Shown here piece by piece: positions 1-12,747 of a stretch of DNA of 64,000 nucleotides. How positions within the stretch are numbered: position 1 is the first letter of the stretch; every line of letters begins with the position of its first letter. Under the pieces are notes generated by a model. The model was not told the DNA's origin and searched no databases. It saw only the letters and a list, made by a program, of their open reading frames with translations. This DNA comes from Blastomussa wellsi (lineage: Eukaryota; Cnidaria; Anthozoa; Scleractinia; Plerogyridae), in NCBI GenBank assembly GCA_947652115.1, contig OX393561.1:29512186-29576185 (forward strand), written 5' to 3'. The position numbers and the translations under genes were made by a program.

Positions 1-66
1 CTGCTCTGGCAGGCTAACTTATAACGCCTGAGTGGGAGGCAAAGGGCAAAGTGGCATAAGACATTC

Positions 67-162
67 TACCCTGTGAGCAGAGGTTCCTTCGATCTTCCTA
101 GATAAGTCGGGAAGAGGAAAGACTTATCTAGGAAGATCGAAGGGACTTCTGCTCGAAGGGTA
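67..162. repeat. Foldback MITE (GAGCAGAGG...TTCTGCTC)
   Basis: Two arms of about 40 bases are inverted copies of each other (GAGCAGAGGTTCCTTCGATC against GATCGAAGGGACTTCTGCTC), separated by a short purine-rich loop. A broken relative with GAGCAGAGGTCCCTTCGAT lies near 6128, so this is a dispersed family. Confidence 0.7.
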
Positions 163-1104
163 AAAACATTCCTGTCTGGCGGCGCGATCTTGTCGTTTTC
201 AGAGCTCCCTTTTCATCGTCCACACGGAAAAACTAAAACGACGTTTTCAAAAATTTTCACACTGTTTTCGAAAAGTTGTCTTTCGGTAGCCGTTTACTCC
301 GTATCCTGTAAACATGCTCTGGTTTCGGAGGGGCGCTATTTTCCGGCGCGAAGCGAATACGTGTGAACGGAAGGGCCAAAGAATAAGGTGCGTTTTCAAA
401 CGAAAACGGATACTCGTGGACGGGGCCATAAAAAGTGTTTTCCGGTCATCGTAATTCCAGGCCCCGGATGCCATGGTAGCTGCCTGTCTTCGCAATAATT
501 TGCGTTGGTACAGTGGTCGCATATTTACATATACGGTCACACATTTTAATATTTTGTATATTTCATCGGTCAGAGAGCGCCCAGTTCGCAGCATATAACC
601 ATAAGGAAGAGTTGATTCACAACGAGAGACTTCGAGGTCCGTAAGTTAATTTTCTTATTATCGAACTTATTAGTGATGTTGTCCTATTGTTAATGTATTG
701 TCCAACACCAAGCGAACGGAAGAAAATTATAGTTCCTCTAAAATCCGCTTCGGTTTTCATTCGAGAACGACAAACGATGGGAAACTTAAATGTTAGGTTT
801 CCTTTTTCTTCAATTTTCATTTTCTGTTCAACTTGTTTTTGCGATGGATTGTTTCCAACCTTGTGGAAATCTATTTGTGATATTAATTGAAACCAAGCGG
901 TGAAAAGTGTACCTGCGAACGAGTGATCCGGCAGTCAGTTGAAAGTGAACCTTCTGCAATTTTTTCCCTCAGCCTGAGCAAAGTAAAATACCACAGACCG
1001 ATAAAGGTAAGACAACTGTCAATCTTTGTTTGACATGGAAGGATTACCGCGGGTTCTCATATTTTTGTCAACAGGGGGAAAGTAAAGAGAGGGTCTGCAT
1101 GGGG

Positions 1105-1850
1105 GTGCTGGGTTCTCAGTTCTCAGTTAAAATTTAGGCCATTTCTCAGCTATCATTTAAATTTTCAGCCATTTCTCAGCTATCAGTTAATTTTGACAGA
1201 TTTCAGTTAACGCTCACTTATCATCGGCTTTTAATTTATTATGTCTTGGCAATGCTGCCCATCTCATTAGCCGAGCAGTGTCGAGTAGCATCCGATACTT
1301 TCTGATCACTTTCGGGGACTCTGAACTGTTTTCAGTGGAGGTTTAACGTATTTTGCCCACGTCCATAAAATGCCTCGTCGTGTAGAAAAGCGAACGGCAA
1401 ACTTGAAAAAGGCGAGAAATTATGATAAAGCGATTACTTCGCCGTTCGCGTTTGAGGGTCGTTTGTCAGTTTGGCTCATTTGAAATTAAAAGTTTCATGT
1501 ACGTGTCCACTGGTGTTATCCATTGGCTAACGTAACATCTAAGCAATGATACATGGAGTATATCTCCTTTTACAGACAAATGTTTTCTCCCAAACTTACT
1601 TAACCAGTTTTAATTCTTCAAATCAAAAATATGTCAACTCAGCCAGCCGGAGTTTGACTTGGAATCATGAAAAAAATTATGATGTCTCTTAAAGTAAAAT
1701 GGTTGTATCTACCTTTATCTAGGCCAAAATGGCCACCCATCTCAACTGAAAATTATCTGAACGATTCTCAGCTATCAGTTAAAGTAAAAACACTGCCATT
1801 TCTCAGCTGACAGTTAAAATTTTGGCCAATTCTCAGCTATCACACCTCTA
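1105..1850. repeat. Element bounded by CTCAGCTATCAGTTAA iterations
   Basis: The motif TTCTCAGCTATCAGTTAA, with variants, occurs three or four times at 1110-1210 and again about four times at 1755-1845, in the same orientation, around a 550-base interior without repeats. The arrangement suggests one dispersed element with iterated direct-repeat ends. No open reading frame of note lies inside. Confidence 0.45.
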
Positions 1851-1902
1851 AAGGTCTTAATTAAGTCAATGATTAAATCAGAGGACCTCTCCCAGAGATG
1901 AA

Positions 1903-1962
1903 TAGCCTGCGAGCAGTGACGGCGTGAAACAAAAGCCGGAAATCCGTCTGTGTTCGCAGGCT
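1903..1962. repeat. Short hairpin repeat (AGCCTGCGAGCAG)
   Basis: AGCCTGCGAGCAG and CTGTGTTCGCAGGCT form the arms of a hairpin. The interior (GAAACAAAAGCCGGAAATCC) recurs in reverse orientation near 39190, inside the 6.9-kb foldback element, so this is a fragment of a dispersed family. Confidence 0.55.
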
Positions 1963-1985
1963 CAGAGATGGGGTTCGGTGGAATA

Positions 1986-2051
1986 TGAGGAGTGCGGAGT
2001 GTAGAAAATGAGGAGTGTAGAAAATGAGGAGTGTGGAAAACGCGGAGTGTA
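1986..2051. repeat. Tandem repeat, 17-18 bp unit
   Basis: The unit GAGGAGTGTAGAAAAT is repeated about 3.5 times with small changes (GCGGAGTGT at both ends). Confidence 0.7.
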
Positions 2052-2430
2052 TGGAAATTAACAAATAATCTTTAATTCAGTTATTCTCATTGAAAGAGTG
2101 TAGCGTTATTGTGAATTAGCAATGTTAACAATCGATCTATACTCTTTAAAAGCGGGAGCATCCTTAAATTTTCATGGCTAAATCGAAGACCACTTGGGAC
2201 GAGTCAGTGGAAAGACTGTTCCAACATTCCAACGTGCATTCCAAACATGCATACATGCAGCGTAGCCAGACATGTCGTTTGGCACGTGGGACGATGCCAA
2301 ACGAGGAGGCAAAACCGTAAACAATACGAATGCTTGTATCCCGGCAATTTGTCGTCCTTTTTTCAGTATTTCTCGGAGCACGAGGCTGATTTGTTGTTAT
2401 TTTACCTTTCAGTGACGTTTCCTTAAAGAG

Positions 2431-5400
2431 ATGTCCACTTCTCATGTCAGCGATCATCACCATGATGATAGTCTTTCTGCGGACGATGCCAATTTTCTTG
2501 CATCCGAGGGTAGAGATTACTTCCTTACACATGGAATGATTTACAAAGACAAAATTGGAAATTTGCAACATAGGCCCTTTACTTTGATGCCGACTCCGTT
2601 TCCTAAAAAGTTGTTCAAAGCTGCGAGAGAAGTTCAAACAGATTTTAACCTGCTTGTGCACAAAGTAAGCCAGGACTATGAATTCGTCAAGAAGGCGCTA
2701 TTGAGGTAAGTACTAAATTTCTGTCATGGCGCAAAAAAATGGTTTTTACACGTCCAGGCATCACTGTTAGCCGGATATTTCTAGCTCGATGGTTGTTATT
2801 TGATTTCAATTTTTCTTTTATGTCGTTAGAGATTTCAACATCAGAGTTACAACTCGAGACAAACACCTTTGGTCAAATCAACGTATGCGTTGTCTTGACT
2901 TTTCTCTCTCCCCATTCCTACTGCTGTTGATTTCTATAGGTGATCCAATCATGCGACAGTATGCCAAAACATTTTTTTGCTGGGGGGGGGGGGGAGGGGG
3001 ACCGGGGGAGAGGAGATTTACTACTTATTAACTCGAAACTGAAGATTTGTGTCGATTTGTCATTAGGCAATTCGGCACTTCTCGTTTGTCTTCAATTCCA
3101 GATGGTGCTCATCAACTAACAAAGACCAAGGCTGGGCAAATGTCCGAAATGAGCAATTGTCCAATCAATGGAGTTTCAAGAGCAGTTGTGGACTGTTCAC
3201 AGCCCGCTATTTTTTCGTATTTTCCTCGATCGGCGAACGCGGCGAATGAATCGCGAGAGAACTGGACTCCGGCGCAAAACGTGAGGTGTGTTGTTTGCTC
3301 GCGCGCTTTCTTTTGCTTTGAAAAAATAGAGCGGCTGTGAACAGTCTAGAGCAGTTACGAAATTTTTCCGACAATTTTCAATCCGAGTGCTTTATTAGTT
3401 GGCAGAATACGTTCCGATATTACTAAAAGCCTTGGCCGGCATTGAAAAAGGCACTTTCAAATTTCCAATCATTTATTTGTTACGTTTTTGGCTTTGGGTG
3501 ATTGTAATTCAAAGGGGGAACCGACGTGAACAGTAAATGCTATGTACGTGTACTTCTGCTTTAAAGTATAATTCCCAGGTCGGAACGATAATCGCGTGAT
3601 GACTGTAGACGGTCAAGTCGTGTTGCGTCACAGTTTTTGGCCATGAAAATAATAAACTCGAAACCATGCAGTGAAAAAAGCTGATAAATTCAAATTTTGT
3701 AAAATATTAACAGATAAACAACATATTCAAGTTTCAGGTCTATGCGGTACACCATTCTTGAGTTATTTGCCGTAGCATTTCACGCAAATTTTTCGGTAGT
3801 GTACCAGCTCTCGTAAGCTCGTAATTCTACTGGTAGCAGTTGCTATTGTTTTAGGGGCTTGGGGCATCGTTCCTGTTATTGTTATTGTTCCTGTTTATTG
3901 TATTCACGCAGGGTATCGAGCCATTCATGTGAGAATGAGAGCTGCTACATCGCCATAGAGTTCAGTATGGAGACGCCATGCATGTTGGTGTCTGACTCGT
4001 CCCCATTCAAGGGGCAATCTCACGCTAATTTTAGTAACACATCGAAAATCCAAGAGACGCTTTTCGGTTAAATGATAAAAAATCCTTTGAAAGAATATCG
4101 TAATGTATTGAAACTGTTTATAGATGATTTTCCGGGCGGATGGTCAAGATAGAGATTGATGCCAACTTGAAAACGTCGGGTCGACGTTTTCAAGTTTTCC
4201 CATTGCATCTCATATGAAATCAGTACTAACATATTTTGCCTCGTCCTTCTGTTCTGAATTCACTTGATGTTACAAACTTTGTGATTTAGAAACGATTTGA
4301 ACATTTACGAGGCGTTAGAAGTTTAAATTTAGATAATTCTGACCAAAAATCGTGATAAGCTCCGTGTGAATGCCCCTTTAAGCTCCCTATTTTTTCGCAT
4401 AAGAGACTGGGAACGAGTCAGCGTTGGTGCCCCGTTCGACGGGCACCATGGCGGCCGGAAATCAAAGAAAAAATCTGGTACTCACTTTTGCTATGAAAGC
4501 GATTGCTCTACCCTCACGATCTAGTGTATACACACAGAAACATCTTTCCTAATACTTGAACAAAAATCTTGAGACAAGACCTTTTCTTCAAGCACGACAG
4601 CTTTGTCACGCACGGTGCAATAGTGATGTCACGTTCGGCGGAAATCTCGAGAATTTAACATGCTGTATTTCGAACACAAAGGATACAATCTAGCTGGAAA
4701 CTTGTGAACAGATATATTTTTTAGGATTTCCTTCACGTGGTGACAACAAGCAGGCCCAGTGAATTTCTTTTTTAAACTTTTATGACGTCACGTGGTGCAT
4801 TTCTTAGTTGGTTTAGATGATGTGCACTGTTTTCTATTTGACCTTTTCAGCACAGTGGCGGTTGATTCATTCACATCGAAACTATTTGACATCTACGAGA
4901 AAGCAAGGGAGCAAGGAACCGCTCAGGTTGGTACGCAATCTACCGCTTGAGGTGTCTTTTGGGTGTGGCTGCATGTACAACAACTCACTTGACCACTTTC
5001 CTTTCAAAATAGGGGAAATAATCTCCAATAAATAACACAATATCCTAAAAACTAGAGCCAATGTAAAAGACAGAGACAATCCATGCAATAAACCAATCAG
5101 AACTCGAAAAAATGTAGCAGTGTGAGCGAGTCACGATTGGATTTAGCTTTCGACAACTGATTGGTCGAAAGACTGCAAAGCCATAATAAATGTGAATATG
5201 CCATTTCCGAGTTCCGTTTACCCTCTGTTTCAAAACGAGTGTAAAGTGCGAAACTATTCACATGGAAATAAGCTTGTTTTGCATGAGAATGAAGATGCAG
5301 GTAAACACATTTTCATATGAATAATTTCACACTTTTTGAATCGTTTCACTTGAGGAATTTACATAAAATTTGGCAACATGCCCAGTTCCGTTATTTCGAA

Positions 5401-8400
5401 TAGTTTCAATTCCCGATAAACCCTTGTTCAGCTCTTGTTCCCAAATTTTTCACAATGATAAAAACGGCATCCCTTGGCTAGGAACTGATAATTACCTTCT
5501 AAACATGACCACATTTGTAGACGGTGGTAAAAGTTAATCAATCAACCAAATTTTTGGGGAGGTCCTCAAAAAAATTGTCTCAATTGTGGGTTACGCAATC
5601 ACACAAAAGATCTTCAATTCGTGACTGTAATGGTAGATGATATGCAGTTATAATTTATAGTTACCCTTGTCTGACGTGTACTTAGTTTTTTTCCTCAGTC
5701 CATTTCATTGGGAATCTTTCGGTCGGACTACATGATTGACAAAACGGGCGCGTCACAAGACGAAGAAGTGGAGCAAGACGCGGGTCTCTGCATTAAGCAA
5801 GTTGAACTTAACACCATATCAATAAGTGCAATCACGTCGTCATGTCGTGCCACCAACATGCACAGGTATACAGTATGAAAGAGTTAAAGATTTTATCTCT
5901 AACGCAAATAGAAGACTCCCTGGCCACACTTTGTACTTAAAATATCATGTGAGATTCTATGCTTGTTATGACAATAAACGGCCAAATCTCTTGCGGTGTT
6001 CTGATTTGTCGCGTCGTTAGTGACTACCAGTTTCCCCTATTCATTAGAAAATCTCGAATAGGCGAGGCGCCTTATTACAAAGGCTAGCCACGTCCAGTAA
6101 CAAAACTATACACCATGTACCCTACGAGCAGAGGTCCCTTCGATATTCCTATGCTCGCAGAGTATCTACTATGTTGCGTACGAATTATATTGCTATTTTT
6201 TGCACAATCTAGGCATCTGTTGAGCTTAATTGGACTAGAAAGTAAGGTGAGATTTTCTTGTGTCCTTTACTTATACACTGAATGTAGCTAACAGTATTAA
6301 TCCATAAAACGTTTGCTTTTTACGCGAGCACGGATTTTATAATATAGATGGCAACAGATATAACATTTGACGCTTAAATTTCGGTCACGGTTACAGGCAA
6401 CATAATCATAGTTTGCACTAAATGATTGCAACAAAGACTTCAGCTCGTTTACAGTCTACTGAAAATATAGCAGTACAACCACAGACCACGGAGGACTTGA
6501 AACTCAAATATAGAATATAATGTTCGACAGAGTCCCTGCACTTCCTTGGCTTCCCTTGTAGCGTATAGTTAGTCCCAGAGCTAATTAAAAATCTGTCCCG
6601 CCGTAAATCGAAATAATCTTCAAATCAGGGTATTTTCTCTCTCCTGTAGCTGTCGTTCTTACTCTTTTGGGGATAATCAAATTGTTGCCCCACACGCACT
6701 AATGACCAAAAGCCGGTCAAACCGGAACAGTACAGTTTAATACTTAGCTCTTATCAACCGAGCGGGAGGTCTGTATGGGAGAATCTTGACCGAGGTCGTG
6801 AGTACAGACCGAACGCAGTGAGGTCTGTACTCACGACCGAGGTCAAGATTCTCCCATACAGACCGACTAAGCTCGGTTAATAACATGTTTATTATATGGC
6901 CAAACGGAAACATAAATTTTCCAAAAAACTACTTCGTTCTCGCTGACATTTTGTTTGCGAACGGCGATGAGCTGAATTTAAATTTGCAAAAGTTTGGTTG
7001 TATCTTTACTTTTTATTCTTGTCAAGCTTTTTTTAATTTTCCATTTAGTATTTTTAGACAAAAAGGAGACAATGTGTTCCTGTTTTGTTTGTAACTTTCT
7101 GACCCCAAAATGCAACCTGCGGTCTAGATGGCGGTCTAGATGAGAAATCTAGACCGCGGTCAATATCGATTTTAGCCAATCAAATTCGTGAATTCGCTAG
7201 TTTCCAGTCCACTTGAGACACGGCCATATAATAACGACTGATATTTTACATTTTCTTGACCTTATATACGGTCAAATGGCGTCATATTAAGTCGAAAAGC
7301 GAATTGGCTCATTTCCCATTCTCCTGTCTCCGTTTTCTTCCAGTCTCCACCTCCAAATCCTGCATTAGATGAAGTGGCTGATGGTCTCATAAGAGCCTGG
7401 GAATTGTATGGTTCAGGAAAGTATGTAGTTTCACCTGACTTGGTTTGTTCTCTTAATTGTTTACTCGTTAGTTTAAAGGGACACAGTCACGCCTGATTAT
7501 AGAAATTTTTATGTTCTAATTTCCATATTATTTTGTCAAATGCCACCAAATACACGAATAAATTTGATAAAAAGATTCCACAGAATAAGACAGAACAGGT
7601 ATTTTGGGGAAGTAGTACAGGATTACAAGGATGAAAGTGATTACAATTCATCAAAATTGATTTCTGGACAGGATGTCCAGAAATGAAAGTTGAAATTGTT
7701 GTGAAATTTTGAATCTTTTGATAGTTATTTTTTCTTTTTAGTTGATATTTCTTTGCTTTCACCACTTTTAGCATCTTTCTACTTCTATTGCCAGGCAATA
7801 AAGCACGATTACAGCAAGCTACAGGCCATCGTTATTAAATATGATATATCAGGCGTGACATTGTCCCTTTAATTCTTGCTTTTTGTTTCTTTTCAGTGCT
7901 GTCATAATGTTCATCGTTCGCCCTGATGAGGTCAATGTGTATGTTCAAAGGGTTCTGGAGTATCACATCAAATACAAGTAAACACAAATTGATAAAAAAG
8001 AGAGCTATTATAAGTAACACACTCGAGCGCTAACCCACGGCCTGACCAGTACCTCATTAATAAGCTAATCTAACCATGCATGATAATGCCATCCAAATTT
8101 TCGTTCTAGCTTGCTATACAGCTTTATAAAGATAGAGGGGAGAATAACCTAATATAATAATCCAACACCTGATGAACAACACGTGTTCATCAGTTATTTG
8201 TCTGCCAAGAACATGTTGACATTACCAAGTACGAAATTTACTCTGATTGGATAGTGTAATTGCTATGTAAATAGTTCACCCCTGAAGCCAAAGTAATACC
8301 GTTTCGTTTCTGAGGAAACGAAAAAAAAAAGACCGATTGGCTCAAGCTTTTAAAAGCTGTACCTCTATCGAGTTGTGAATTCAAGTGCACCAGCAGCCTG

Positions 8401-11400
8401 GGAGGTGATTGTAATGTTGGGGGTGGGGTGAGGATGGGTTTGCAGGGGCAAGTTGGTGCGCGTTTTCTCGCTATCGTGCAATGTTACAACTAGCGCCCCA
8501 TTATTATTTACAGGTTATGAGAGCACTCGACAGAATAGACGCTACTCTTGTGGCTGCGCCTTGATAGTGCATAACTCATTACCCGCTCTTGTTCTCTTTA
8601 ATCTTCCACGAGCGTCCATAATTCGGTGGCGCATGTTGAGCATGACCCGATTTTAAATAATATCGATATCACATAAGTTTACTAGCAGCAGTGCTTTCCG
8701 CATCACTGACCACTCATAGGCGAACTTTAGTGTGCTTTTGAATCTTCGTCTTCTCGCAGGAATTCAGCTGTAAAGGTGATCAGACGGAGTCTGACGGACA
8801 TTTTTAGCAACAGTAAAATGGGTGATGAAAAATCTCTCTTTGTGTAAGTAATTTTCCGTCGTCTGTCATTTCCTTACTGCTGATTTCAGGTTGTCTATAT
8901 AGGTCTAGTACCAAAAAGCTGGAGCAAAGGATTGATAGTAAAGTTACCCAAAAAAGGCAACCTACGTGAATGTACAAATTGGAGGGGTATCACACTTTTA
9001 CCAGTTATAAGTAAGATCTTTGGCAGAGTATTGATAAGAAGAATTAAAAACGGTGTTGACAACATCTTGAGAAAGGAACAAGCAGGCTTTCGTGAGAACA
9101 GAAGTACCATCGATCAGATCTTTACTCTCAGAAATATACTGGAACAAGTCAATGAATGGAATGCAACTCTGTACACACACTTTATTGATTTTGAGAAAGC
9201 GTTTGACTCTATACATCGCGAAAGTCTATGGAACATTATGTCAATGTATGGAATACCAGAAGAGATGATCAACCTGGTAAAGGCAATGTACAATAACTTT
9301 GAATGTGCAGTTTTGGAAGAGGGCGAAACAACAGAATGGTTTCAAATACAGTCCGGAGTGAAGCAAGGGTGCACCATGTCAGGTTTTCTTTTCTTATTAT
9401 CAATTGACTGGGTCATGAGCAGAACTACAGAGGGCAGGAAAACTGGCATACGATGGAAATTCACCACGGTCTTAGAAGACCTGGACTTTGCAGACGACAT
9501 TGCCTTACTTTCATCGAGATATGTTGACATTAAAGATAAGACCGGTAGTCTTGTCGATGAAGCTGCCAGAGTAGGACTTAAGATCAATGCAAGGAAGTCA
9601 AAAGTCATGCGTATAAATGCCAAGAATGACCAAAGAATAAAAGTAAATGATGAGCAAGTAGATGATGTGGACGAGTTTATGTACCTGGGTGCACTGCTGG
9701 ACAAAGAGGGTGGAGCGACTAAAGATATACAGCAGAGGTTAAGTAAAGGTAGACAAACGTTCTACAGGTTGCGAAGAATCTGGGACTGTAGCGAAATTAG
9801 CAGGAAGACGAAGGTTCAGTTGTTTAAAACGATTGTTAGAGGGGTCTTGATGTATGGTTGTGAAGCTTGGAAACTCACAAAGAAAGAAGCCAAGAAGATG
9901 GACGCTTTTCAATATAAATGCATGAAACGTATATTGAAGATAAGGTGGCCCCAGACTATTTCCCATCAAGAAATTGAGGAGAACACAGGAGTAAACAGAG
10001 TAAGTGACGAAATCAGACGGCGAAGATGGAATTGGATTGGACACATAATGAGAAAGAACAAGGAAGAGCACTGTGTGACCGCATTGGAGTGGAGGCCGGA
10101 GGGGAAAAGGAAACCAGGAAGACCGAAGACAACTTGGCGGAGGATGGTCGAGGAGGAAAGACGTTTAGCTGGGTGGGAAACATGGGCAAGCGTGAGGGCC
10201 AAAGCAGTGGACCGGTGCCAGTGGAGAGATAGTGTTAAAGCCTTATGTGCCTTATGGCACCAAGAGAAATGATGATGATGATGATGATGATATAGGTCTA
10301 TAAAGTTTAATTTCTTCTGTTATTGTTGGGTTGGGTAGGGTTGGTTAGGAATAATTTTATTTCCGCCCGTCCAGTTCAATTTATTATTGCAATTGGCCAT
10401 TTCCGAGTTCTCTTTTGCCTCTGTGTCAAAACGAGTATAAGTGTGAAACCATTCATATGAAAATGCGTTTTACCTGCATCTTCATTCTCATTTTCATATG
10501 AATAGTTTCGCACTTAGACTCGTTTTGAAACAGAGGGAAAAGGGAACTCGGAAATGGCCTATTGTTGTCGTTAAGAACTTGTCTTAAGGCCTATCTTTCC
10601 TAGCTTTTGGACGGTATAGCTTTCCTTTCCTTTTTGGGGTTTACTTTAGGAGTGGTTTACTGTCTCTAGCCCTCCATGCAGTTCCCTCCCAAGCTCATCA
10701 TTTACGTCAGCTGTTTTTACAATTGAGATAGTTAAGCAAATTATGTTTTAAACAGGAATGGACTTGAAGTTGCTGTAGCTTACTTCAGAGCAGGGTACAC
10801 ACCCAAAGACTACCCCACAGAAAACGTAAGTTGATCCCCCCGGCATTTCAATTGTGCATTTGTTTACATATGCAACTAATAATACTGAATCTATGCCAGT
10901 ACCAAACGAAATGTGCATCATAGACCAGACAATTCAACATTGTATGCATGTATATACCATCTCTTCTTTTTAAGCACAATGGAGAATAATTTAAGTGTAC
11001 GCTCAAGATGTTACAGTATGCATTCATTTACCATCCAGCTAAGCCCGACTGTTCAAAGTTGTCTGAAACCAATCCCGTATTCGCAGTATTCATGTTAATT
11101 TTGACTCCATTTTTGTGCTTTTTTCACTTGCTCAGGTTCTCTAGTTTTGACTTGGGGTGCATTCCATTGGGAAATCCGAATTACCCGAAGCACAAAATCC
11201 AAAATTCAGATTTTACGGCATTTCGTGATCCGATTTTGGATTTTTTTTTTTGGAAATCCGAAATCCGTATTCCCAATCGAATGCCTCCTTTGATTGATCT
11301 CAAACTCAACAAAACAATAGCAGTAAAAACAGCCCTTTTATAAACGAAGAATCACAATTTTTTAAATCATTCACCGAACAATTGGGCCTTACTTACTTGC

Positions 11401-12712
11401 CTTACAATCTCCGAACACACAACGTCTTTGGTTTCTGGTGTAGGAGTGGGCAGCTCGTTTGATGATTGAGTTATCGCGTTGCATTAAATGCCCGACAGTG
11501 GTGCATCAATTGATGGGAACAAAGAAGATACAGCAAGTGTTGGCTGGACCCGGAGTGTTAGAAAGGTGAAAATGTAAACGTCTCTTCTATAAAATGACCT
11601 GATATGATTCGAGGGAAAAAAGACGCGGCTAAAATAAAACGCGAATTTGGAGGACTTTATAGACGCGCCTTGTTAATTGCGAAGAGGGATTTTTGTCATT
11701 CATACGGCCAGTTCACGTCTTCCATGATCCGTCTATACAAGCAATTTCATGTTTAAATCAACACTCGTCTGAAAAGAAGACAGGCTCAAAACCTTGTCCA
11801 ATATGATGGGCCACTAGGTTCGTACGTAGACTTTACATTTAATTTTTATCACTACCTTCTGTAGATAACAGTTAATCCATGTTTCTAAAATTTAGGCCAA
11901 TTATTTTGATTTTCTGATACCGTAAAAATAACAAAATTCAAAAGAGCGGATTTTTTCGAACGCACTATGCACAATCCCATAAAGAAATATTCTCGCCTTT
12001 CGTTGAATAAGACCGGCCATTTCCGAGTTGCCTTTTACCTCTGTTTCAAAACGAGTTTTGGTGCACAACCTCTCATATGGAAATGAGTTTTACTCGCACG
12101 CCTTTTGTCTTGAAAATCAAACTCATTTCCATTTGAAAGGTTCTGCACCAAGGCTCGTCTTGAAACTGAAAAAACAGGAAGTAGCCTATTGGTAGGGACT
12201 GACTATTTGTGAGTTACACTTCTTTCTAGCTATTGACCTAATTCAAAATAACTTTACATTTTTCAGGTTCTTACCCGATAAGGAATCAGTGGACAGAGTG
12301 AGACGAACTTTCACAGGATTGTATACTCTAGACCCGGTACTAAGTATTCATTGTCTATATGCACTAGATCTAGGAATCGAAAGTTTAGACCTATTACGCG
12401 CAATGATTGCTTTAAAAATCTCGCGCCCGTTTTTCAACCAATCAGAAGGAAAACCAAAACCAATCGCAACTTGCGAGGCTCGCGCACGCACGTTTCCCGG
12501 CGCTTTGTGCCGGCTACATGTATCATTTTCTGCATGGCTCATTGGATTTCGCCAGAGTAGCTACTTAGTAGCTACTTTGCATGCATGATTTTGGTTTTAC
12601 CATACTCAATGGAAAATCGCTCTACACTCTTTCTTTTTTATAAGAATATATTTCATAAGAATATCGAGGCTGAAATTTGCGAAATCTTAAGAATATTTTA
12701 AGAATAAACCCA

Positions 12713-12747
<35 letters not shown>

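Larger units (their letters stand above)
1..2430. other. Intergenic, repeat-rich; no gene seen
   Basis: No coding region could be supported here. The stretch holds a hairpin near the left edge, iterated CTCAGCTATCAGTTAA motifs, a second hairpin and a short tandem repeat, listed separately. Around 200-470 lies sequence rich in AAAACG and CGTTTT that looks like a degraded dispersed repeat. A pyrimidine tract ending in AG at 2412 lies 18 bases before the first GSS codon, so an upstream non-coding GSS exon is possible; the AAAGGTAAGA site near 1005 is one candidate donor. Confidence 0.5.

Noticed and set aside
2164..2661. Minus-strand frame of 165 codons opposite the first GSS exon
   Set aside because: It overlaps a clearly conserved GSS exon on the other strand and shows no family motif.
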